Shown here one piece after another: positions 42,381 through 48,231 of a stretch of DNA of 48,231 nt. Under the pieces are notes generated by a model. The model ran no database searches. It was not told where the DNA came from and worked only from the letters and a program-made list of their open reading frames with translations. Positions within the stretch are counted from its first letter, which is position 1. Each line of letters starts with the position of its first letter. Position numbers and translations under genes: made by a program. Origin of the DNA: UMGS1590 sp036303105 (lineage in GTDB: Bacteria; Bacillota; Peptococcia; Peptococcales; Peptococcaceae); contig JAXJBF010000029.1 in the NCBI GenBank assembly GCA_036303105.1, forward strand, positions 1 through 48,231, read 5' to 3'.

Positions 42381-44081
42381 TCAATCGTTATAAAAATCAG
42401 TCAGTTTTTCAACAACCTCATCCATCGTCAATTCAAGTACATCATCACTGGTGCGGAGTTTATATTCCACAATGCCATCACCGATCTTTTTACCAACAGT
42501 GATGCGCACTGGGAGCCCGATCAAGTCGGCATCATTAAATTTGACCCCAGCACGTTCCTTACGGTCATCCATGAGAATATCAAATCCGGCGTCCTGCAGA
42601 CGTTTATACAGTTCTTCACCGGCTGCCATCTGTTCTTCGTTGTTCACATTGACAACAACCAAGCTGGCATGATATGGCGCCATGGCTTTTGGCCACACCA
42701 ATCCTTTGTCATCATAGTGCTGTTCCACAGCTGCAGCGATGGTGCGGCTGACACCAATGCCATAGCATCCCATCTGCAGTACCACAGACTTGCCATTTTC
42801 ATCAAGCACCGTTGCACCTAAAGCTTCCGAATACTTGGTGCCAAGCTTGAACACCTGCCCCACTTCAATGCCGCGCGCCGTTTTGATGGTACCGCCGCAG
42901 ATTGGGCATTTTTCCCCTTCGTTGAGCATGCGCAGATCATGATAGGTTACATTTGGCAATTCGCGTGCCATATTCACATGAATGAAATGATAGCCATCTT
43001 CATTCGCCCCACAAGCAAGGCCTGTACGTCCCTGCAGCTCAAGATCCGCATAAATTGGAATGTTTTCCAAACCAACAGGACCGAGAGAACCTGGATGTGC
43101 GCCGATTTTTTCAACGATAAAGTCTTCATCAGCCATATCAATGTTCAAGCATGGATGCACATGCTGAACTTTGACATCGTTCACTTCACGGTCGCCGCGA
43201 ACGAGCACCATGATCAGTTCATCATCGGCTTTCATGAGCACACTCTTGATAGAGTTCTGTGGCACATCACCCAAGAACTTGCAAATATCGTCGATGGTCG
43301 CAATATTTGGCGTTTCAATTTTTTCAAGTGGTGCCTGATCATTGGCATCGTCCCATGGCTCTGGCTTTGCTTCAGCAATTTCAATGTTGGCTGCATAATC
43401 GCAGGAATCACAATATCCAATCGTAGCTTCCCCGTTTTCTGCCAAGACCATGAATTCGTGGGTATAGCCACCGCCAATTTGACCACTGTCCGCCAAAACT
43501 GGACGGAAAGTCAGCCCGCAGCGGCTGAACACACGACTGTAGGCATCATACATTTCCTGATAAGCTTGATCCAATCCAGCTTCGTCCATATCAAAAGAAT
43601 ACAAATCCTTCATGACAAACTCACGGCCGCGCATAAGGCCAAAACGAGGGCGACGTTCATCACGGTATTTGTTCTGAATCTGATAAAGGCGCAGTGGCAG
43701 CTGCTTGTAGCTGCGAATAAACTGACGGCAAATATCGGTAACGACTTCTTCATGGGTAGGCCCAAGGCAGAATTCACGCCCGTGGCGGTCTACCACGCGG
43801 AACATTTCATCACCATAGGCACCCCAGCGGCCAGATTCTTCCCAAAGCTCCGCTGGCTGAGTGATTGGCATAAGGATTTCCTGACCCTCGGCAGCGTCCA
43901 TCTCCTCGCGCACAATCTGCTCCACCTTGGCCAGCACGCGCTTGCCCAGCGGCAGATAGGTGTACATCCCAGCCGCTACCTTCTGGATATAGCCCGCCTT
44001 CAACAGCAGCTGATGGCTCGGAATCTGCGCCTCCGCAGGCACATCGCGCAGCGTCGGAATCAAAGCATGTTTCATTCTCAT
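42381..44081 (-). CDS. proS: Prolyl-tRNA synthetase
   Basis: 566 residues from ATG 44081, 11 bases after GGAGG. It is the bacterial-type class II enzyme: N-terminal catalytic domain (motif 2 KYRDERRPRFGLMRGREFVMKD region), an inserted YbaK-like editing domain (about 225-385, SIKSVLMKADDELIMVLVRGD), the rest of the catalytic core (CYGIGVSRTIAAAVEQ) and an anticodon-binding end. It has its own promoter; polC follows 17 bases later and is probably co-transcribed. Confidence 0.97.
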   Translation of the reverse strand: MRMKHALIPTLRDVPAEAQIPSHQLLLKAGYIQKVAAGMYTYLPLGKRVLAKVEQIVREEMDAAEGQEILMPITQPAELWEESGRWGAYGDEMFRVVDRHGREFCLGPTHEEVVTDICRQFIRSYKQLPLRLYQIQNKYRDERRPRFGLMRGREFVMKDLYSFDMDEAGLDQAYQEMYDAYSRVFSRCGLTFRPVLADSGQIGGGYTHEFMVLAENGEATIGYCDSCDYAANIEIAEAKPEPWDDANDQAPLEKIETPNIATIDDICKFLGDVPQNSIKSVLMKADDELIMVLVRGDREVNDVKVQHVHPCLNIDMADEDFIVEKIGAHPGSLGPVGLENIPIYADLELQGRTGLACGANEDGYHFIHVNMARELPNVTYHDLRMLNEGEKCPICGGTIKTARGIEVGQVFKLGTKYSEALGATVLDENGKSVVLQMGCYGIGVSRTIAAAVEQHYDDKGLVWPKAMAPYHASLVVVNVNNEEQMAAGEELYKRLQDAGFDILMDDRKERAGVKFNDADLIGLPVRITVGKKIGDGIVEYKLRTSDDVLELTMDEVVEKLTDFYND

Positions 44082-44130
44082 AAAAACAACAACCTCCAAA
44101 ATGGGAATCGTTCATTGGTTACAACACTTT

Positions 44131-44159
44131 ATTATACGAGATGCCACGGACGAACGCAA
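44131..44159 (-). promoter_or_regulatory. Predicted promoter of proS-polC
   Basis: TTGCGT (44159-44154, minus strand) and TATAAT (44136-44131) with 17-base spacing, about 50 bases before the proS start. Confidence 0.6.
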
Positions 44160-44195
44160 TCATTCGCGGCGAAAAAATCGCCGACAGGCCATCGC

Positions 44196-45125
44196 TCAGC
44201 GATCCACGCGAGAGGCCAGTGGTTCGCCCCGCAACAACCGTTCAATATTCTCCACAAAAAACGCATACCGTTTCTTGTGAAACTTCACTCCGTCCGGATA
44301 CCCTGCCGTGTGCGGCGTCAGAATCACATTCTCCAGCGCACGCAGGGGATGATCCCGCGACAGCGGTTCCTCCTCGAACACATCCAGACACGCCCCGCCG
44401 ATGCGCCCCTCTTTCAAGGCCGCCACCAGCGCCGTTTCATCCACCAGCCCGCCTCGCGACGTATTCACCAGGAGCGCGTCCGGCTTCATCCGCGCCAGCG
44501 CCTCCGCGTCGATCATCCGCCGCGTATCCGGCACAAGCGGCACATGCAGACTGATGACATCACATTCCTCATACAACGCCGCCAGCGGCCGCAGCGTCAC
44601 GCCTTCGACCGTCATCGGCCTGTAACTGTATCCCAGCACCCTCATGCCAAGCGCCCTGGCAACCACTGCCAGTCGCCTTCCTACGTGACCAAGCCCGACG
44701 ATCCCTAGAGTTTTCTCCGAAAGCTCTGCGCCGCGATACGCCAGATACGCCTCCTTCCCCTGCTTCATGCAGCGATCCAGAGAAGCGACATTCTTATACC
44801 AGCACAGCATCATCGCCAACGCATGCTCCGCCACCGCAGCAGCATTCACCCCTGCGGCATTGCATACTGCTACTCCGCGGTGCCGACAGGCCGCCACATC
44901 CACGTGATCATAGCCCGCCCCAGTCTGCACCAGCTTGAGGCGCGGCGCCTTCTGCAACAACTCGGCATCGATCGAGAAGTGCTCAGGAATCACCACCTCT
45001 GCGTTATCCAACGCACCTTCTGCCGCCATCGGCGACACCACCTGCACCTCCCAGCCCGCAGGAAAGCTCTCGATAATATCGCATTTCGTAGCAACCGGAA
45101 AATCCCCAATAATAACAACCTTCAT
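44196..45125 (-). CDS. D-isomer-specific 2-hydroxyacid dehydrogenase
   Basis: 309 residues. NAD-binding fold with GIVGLGHVGRRLA (about 140-152). The catalytic trio is visible: R in NTSRGGLVDE (about 227-236), E in DVFEEEPL (about 255-262) and H in TPHTAG (about 277-282). Closest in feel to phosphoglycerate-dehydrogenase-like or glyoxylate/hydroxypyruvate reductases without a C-terminal ACT domain; substrate unknown. Ribosome site GGGAGG is 8 bases upstream. Codons end in G or C far more often than in polC or proS, hinting at a different origin. It lies downstream of the broken Crp/Fnr gene on the same strand. Confidence 0.9.
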   Translation of the reverse strand: MKVVIIGDFPVATKCDIIESFPAGWEVQVVSPMAAEGALDNAEVVIPEHFSIDAELLQKAPRLKLVQTGAGYDHVDVAACRHRGVAVCNAAGVNAAAVAEHALAMMLCWYKNVASLDRCMKQGKEAYLAYRGAELSEKTLGIVGLGHVGRRLAVVARALGMRVLGYSYRPMTVEGVTLRPLAALYEECDVISLHVPLVPDTRRMIDAEALARMKPDALLVNTSRGGLVDETALVAALKEGRIGGACLDVFEEEPLSRDHPLRALENVILTPHTAGYPDGVKFHKKRYAFFVENIERLLRGEPLASRVDR

Positions 45126-45191
45126 AAGAACAGCCTCCCTTTCTCATGCTTACATTTTACATACGTGCTCACACCATTTACGCCATCGTCC

Positions 45192-45835
45192 TCATTTCCA
45201 ATAGACGCAATCCTTGCCCTCGGCGACCTCCACAAGCTGCTGCAGATCTTTCACGACCACCCCGCCGTCCTGCTTCGCAATCAGCCCTTCCTCGCAGAAG
45301 CGCTTGATGATGCGCGAGACGGTCACCGGATGGAGGTGGAGAAATTCGCCATCGCGGTGAAGGTGATTTTGTTCGGCATGAACAGCGCCCCCTCCTCCTC
45401 CACGAGGCTGTTCTCGAGAAAGAGCGCCACAGCGTTGGCGGATTTGTTCCTTGCAACATAGCTCATGAGGCGGCGAAAATAGCGTATCTCCTGGGATTGC
45501 TCCAGCACCAGCTGCTGATAAATTTCGACGTGCTCGGCGGCCAGCGTCAGAAATGCCATGTAGGGAATCTTGTAGAGTTTGCAGTCGCTACAGGCCACGA
45601 TCGTCGTGTCGACCTCCAGCGCCAGCAAATGTGCCGAAAACATCATCGGCGCGCCCAGAAAGGTCGGCGCCTTGGCGTAGCGAATCACCGTTTCTTCTCC
45701 GTGCTCGTCGAGCCGTGAGATCATCGCCAGCCCTCGCGTGAGATAATACATGTGCTCCACAGGGTCCACGTTGCGCTGAATGAGGCCGCCCTGAGGCACC
45801 CACTTCAGGTAGTCGTTGGCGAAAAATTGTTCCAT
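45192..45835 (-). pseudogene. Crp/Fnr-family transcription regulator, frameshifted in the DNA-binding helix
   Basis: Start ATG 45835 lies 8 bases after AAGGAGG. The sensor domain (cyclic-nucleotide-like beta roll) reads cleanly to MANFSTSIR and stops at 45323. Adding one T at about 45338 restores MANFLHLHPVTVSRIIKRF and the rest of the helix-turn-helix to a stop at 45192, giving 214 residues, the normal size. So one base is missing in a T-run. The truncated product would keep the sensor but not bind DNA. A sequencing error remains possible. The N-terminus lacks the Cys residues typical of iron-sulfur FNR. The gene is divergent from the transporter/sulfotransferase remnant, which it may have regulated. 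Confidence 0.8.
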
Positions 45836-45865
45836 CACATGCACCTCCTTGTCGTTGATAAAAAA

Positions 45866-45894
45866 ATTATAGACATTCCATAAATAATCGTCAA
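45866..45894 (-). promoter_or_regulatory. Predicted promoter of the Crp/Fnr-type gene
   Basis: TTGACG (45894-45889, minus strand), 17 bases, TATAAT (45871-45866). This is one of the best sigma-A matches in the window. Confidence 0.7.
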
Positions 45895-45934
45895 GCGCTT
45901 AACATATACTAAGACGCCGCTTTTTTGCAGGCGC

Positions 45935-45955
45935 TATACTCTAAGTGTCGCGACA
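45935..45955 (+). promoter_or_regulatory. Divergent promoter with perfect palindrome TGTCGCGACA
   Basis: A TATACT -10 box (45935-45940) lies upstream of the sulfotransferase remnant, with a poor -35. The 10-base perfect palindrome at 45946-45955 falls at the expected start point. A second TATACT lies at 45905-45910. The palindrome could be an operator. Confidence 0.35.
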
Positions 45956-45978
45956 ATAAAGACAAAGGAGTTTCAGCT

Positions 45979-47807
45979 ATGAACAAAAAAGCTTCTTCTA
46001 TATTCTAAACAGTGCCATCGGGCTGCTGATCATGTTTGGCTTCGGGCAGTTGTCGCCAATTGGTGCCATCACGCCCCTCGGTATGAAAATTCTTGGGATT
46101 TTTATCGCTCTGATCTACTGCTGGTCCACCGTCGGCATTATCTGGCCAAGTCTGATCGGGATTCTCGCCGTGGGCTTCACCGGCTACGATACGGTCAATG
46201 ACGCCATCAAAAACGCCATGGGCAATGACACCGTCTGGCAATTATTCTTCATCATGGCGATGCTGGTGCCGATCGAGGCCGAAGGGGTTGCCAACCATAT
46301 TTCCAAATTCATCCTCACCGCCGACGACTACCTCGGCGATAACCTCATGTTCATGACGCCATCCCTCAACAGCCACCCGGTCGCCTACGACCACAATGGT
46401 GAAATCCGCTGGTATCTCACCGAGCTTTTCAACTTTGACATCAAGCGCGCTAAGAACGGCAATCTCCTCTATGGATCGCCGCGCTTCGTCCACGCGCCAT
46501 ACCACACCGCTGGTCTCTGCGAAATGACCATCGGCGGAAAAATTCTCAAAGAATACCGCATCCCTGGCGGCTACCACCATGACCACTTTGAAATGCCCGA
46601 TGGCAACCTCCTCATCCTCACCCAGGATCTGGACAGCGGCACCCTCGAAGACATGTGCGTCCTCGTCGACCGCCAAACCGGCGATATCCTCAAAACCTGG
46701 GACTACAAAGACGTCCTCCCGACCGACGTCGCCAGCTCCGGCTCCCGTACCGACCACGACTGGTTCCACAACAACTCTGTCTGGTACGACGAAAAAACCG
46801 ACAGCATCGTCCTATCCGGCCGTCACCAGGACGCCATCGTCTGCCTCGACTTCCAGACCGGCGCCCTCAAATGGATCATCGGCGACCCGGAAGGTTGGCC
46901 ACAGGACATGGTCGAGCGCTACTTCTTCACCCCGATCGGCGACCTCGACCACTTCGACTGGCAATACGAGCAGCACGCCGCTGTCGTCCTTCCGGATGGC
47001 GACATCATGTGCTTCGACAACGGCCACTGGCGCAGCAAAAATCCACAGCACTACCTCAAAAACCGCGACAACTTCTCACGCGGCGTCCGCTACCGCATTG
47101 ACACCGAGCGCAAAACCATTGAGCAGGTCTGGCAATATGGCAAAGAACGCAAAGCTGAATTCTTCTCGCCGTACATCAGCAACGTCGAATACTACCGCGA
47201 CAGCTACTACCTCGTTCACTCCGGCGGCATCGCCTACTTCAAGGGAGAGGTTGCCGAGAGCCTCGGCTCCCGCCTGGGACGCGGCAAGGACAAGGCCTAC
47301 GTCGACCTCTACGCCAAAACCGTCGAAATCAAGGACGGCGAGGTCGTCTTTGAAATGATCGTCCCGGCCAACATGTATCGCGCGGAAAAAATGCCGCTCT
47401 ACCACGCCAGCGAACGCTTCCAGCCTGGCCCTGGCCAATACCTCGGCAGCCTTGGCCCTTCCCGGACAATGCGCGGCAAGCTCAGCCTCGCCAACGCCGC
47501 CCCTCTGCCGGAGACCGTCTCCCTCACCATCGAGGAGGAATTTGACCGCATCAACCTCGGCGGCCACTTCAACGAGGGCGACTACGTTGTCTTCGTCCTC
47601 ACCGCAGACGGCGGCGACCCGCTCTACTACCCGCTCAAAACCGTCACCGTCAATTTCACCGCCATGTGTGTCGGCAGCTTCCAGAACGAAGACCGCAGCT
47701 ACTTCCAGCACTTCATCAACAAGGACGGCCTCGCACCGGGCCACTACCGCCTCGACGTCTTCGTCGAAGACACCTACTACCACACCGGTTTCACCTGGCA
47801 GATCTAA
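45979..47807 (+). pseudogene. DASS transporter / arylsulfate sulfotransferase chimera, frameshifted
   Basis: ATG 45979 (AAAGGAG 8 bases upstream) stops after nine codons. One more A in the A-run at about 45985-45990 opens 609 residues to 47807. The first ~120 residues are the start of a DASS/SLC13 anion transporter (membrane helices, MAMLVPIEAEGVANHISKF). Near 46311-46330 the frame passes without a stop into an arylsulfate sulfotransferase: GGYHHDHFEMPDGN, DWFHNNS, SGRHQD and YEQHAA (H182/183, H246, R264, H315 counted from 46032) fit the AssT active site; H246-to-R264 spacing equals that recalled for E. coli AssT (H356, R374). The enzyme's signal peptide and N-terminal domain, and most of the transporter, are missing. 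It looks like deletion between two adjacent genes, or an assembly join. Confidence 0.8.
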
Positions 47808-47914
47808 CCCCCGTTCCATTGTTCAATCATCTCCCAACAGGGCGCGCCCAAGCGGCAGCTCCAGCTCGCATCCAATAAGAGCGCTGCTCGCAAAAAACAA
47901 GAGCAGTAGCCTTC

Positions 47915-48011
47915 AGCCAATCAGCCTGCGCTTCCGCTTGGCTTCTTGGAAAGGCCTTGCATAGGCGCTTTTAGCCAATCAGGCTTCGCTTTCGCTCGCC
48001 TTCTTGGAAAG
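47915..48011. repeat. Two copies of a 39-base imperfect direct repeat
   Basis: Units at 47915-47953 and 47973-48011 start AGCCAATCAG and end CTTCTTGGAAAG, differ at five or six of 39 positions and have a 58-base period. Each is flanked by a short inverted match (GCCTTC/GGAAAGGC; CGCTTTT/GAAAGCG), so each could fold into a hairpin. The rest of the ~280-base gap (47808-48087) holds no gene. Confidence 0.6.
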
Positions 48012-48029
48012 CGCTCCAGCACTTGCGAG

Positions 48030-48076
48030 CACAAAAAGCCCCCCGTTCCTGCTGCACACGCAGCAAGAGCGGGGGT
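48030..48076 (-). terminator. Intrinsic terminator of ispG
   Basis: A GC-rich stem of about 14-16 bp (minus strand CCCCCGCTCTTGCTGC with GCAGCAGGAACGGGGG) is followed by a CTTTTTG tract, about a dozen bases after the ispG stop. Confidence 0.75.
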
Positions 48077-48087
48077 TTGTCGTATTC

Positions 48088-48231
48088 TCATTCGGCAAGC
48101 AATGCCTGCAGTTCGGCCTTGAAGGCGTCGAGGAGTTCGTCCTCGCGGCATTTGCGGACGATTTCACCTTTGCGGAAAATGATGCCTGCGCCCTTGCCAC
48201 CAGCAATGCCGAGGTCTGCTTCTTTTGCTTC
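48088..48231 (-). CDS. ispG: 4-hydroxy-3-methylbut-2-enyl diphosphate synthase, C-terminal end only
   Basis: The last 47 residues run from the right edge to a stop at 48088. EADLGIAGGKGAGIIFRKGE followed by IVRK matches the conserved end of IspG (GcpE), the iron-sulfur enzyme that makes HMBPP late in the MEP pathway. In many Firmicutes ispG stands next to proS and polC; here about 3.9 kb of other genes lies between ispG and proS. The part with the cluster-binding cysteines is outside the window. Confidence 0.85.
   Translation of the reverse strand, partial: EAKEADLGIAGGKGAGIIFRKGEIVRKCREDELLDAFKAELQALLAE

Noticed and set aside
44166..44182. CGGCGA-AAAAA-TCGCCG hairpin as a terminator of the hydroxyacid dehydrogenase gene
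   Set aside because: Stem is only 6 bp with no T-run on the minus strand after it; too weak to call.
42939..44708. A 589-residue open frame antisense to proS and the hydroxyacid dehydrogenase gene
   Set aside because: It spans two well-identified genes and the promoter between them and reads as low-complexity His/Arg/Pro-rich sequence at its end.
46579..47358. A long Ser/Thr/Pro-rich frame on the plus strand
   Set aside because: It is the +1 frame of the GC-rich sulfotransferase; repetitive composition comes from C-ending codons, not from a real protein.
46032..47807. A genuine bifunctional transporter-sulfotransferase
   Set aside because: Only the first few transporter helices are present and the enzyme lacks its normal N-terminal part, so a deletion or assembly join explains it better; kept as a finding but not called functional.
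47915..48011. CRISPR array
   Set aside because: Only two imperfect units, with a spacer of 19 bases and no cas genes.

Overview
The window looks like chromosome from a strictly anaerobic, low-to-medium GC Firmicute, most likely a member of the Negativicutes; I cannot fix the genus. The evidence is gene content and order: a PolC-type replicative polymerase, the alaS-ireB-ruvX-DUF1292 string, the asp23-nusB-xseA-xseB-ispA-dxs-tlyA-nadK-argR-recN string, an ispG/proS/polC neighbourhood, and oxygen-sensitive enzymes (glycyl-radical NrdD with its activase NrdG, and pyruvate:ferredoxin oxidoreductase). Almost everything is on the minus strand. The exceptions are metG-tatD-disulfide reductase (15.6-20 kb) and a sulfotransferase remnant (46-47.8 kb).

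Layout. 1-6.2 kb is accessory: a family 2 glycosyltransferase cut by the left edge, a TraX-like membrane protein, a secreted copper-amine-oxidase-N-like protein, an AgrC-like kinase with a LytTR response regulator, and an auxin-efflux-type carrier. 6.3-10.3 kb holds an inositol-monophosphatase-family enzyme, nrdD and nrdG, with two NrdR-box-like sites before nrdD. 10.3-15.4 kb holds an unknown polytopic membrane protein and an NAD-salvage operon (DUF695/RraB-like protein, NrtR-like NUDIX protein, pncB). 15.6-20 kb is metG, tatD and a mycothione-reductase-like flavoprotein. 20-21.2 kb is an ECF sigma factor with a likely anti-sigma factor. 21.4-30.9 kb is one tightly packed housekeeping operon from asp23 to recN (transcription termination, DNA repair, isoprenoid precursors, rRNA methylation, NAD phosphorylation, arginine control). 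31.1-34.8 kb is alaS-ireB-ruvX-DUF1292. 35-38.5 kb is a single large pyruvate:ferredoxin oxidoreductase gene. 38.6-44.1 kb is polC and proS.

44.2-47.8 kb is a GC-richer segment wedged between proS and ispG (ispG runs off the right edge). It carries a 2-hydroxyacid dehydrogenase, a Crp/Fnr-type regulator broken by one frameshift, and a divergent gene that joins the start of a DASS-family anion transporter to an arylsulfate sulfotransferase lacking its start, itself broken by another single-base frameshift.

The observations most worth attention are: a PolC with no 3'-5' exonuclease domain but an apparently intact PHP domain; the DASS-sulfotransferase chimera and its decaying regulator; an nrdD promoter whose -35 box lies in the loop of the nrdG terminator next to paired NrdR-like boxes; a pncB terminator whose 3' arm contains the next gene's Shine-Dalgarno; and a membrane-anchored PD-(D/E)XK-like nuclease inside the isoprenoid/NAD kinase operon. 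No tRNA, rRNA, CRISPR array, intact insertion sequence or prophage was seen. There is no gene-free stretch over 300 bases; the longest gap is about 280 bases (47808-48087).
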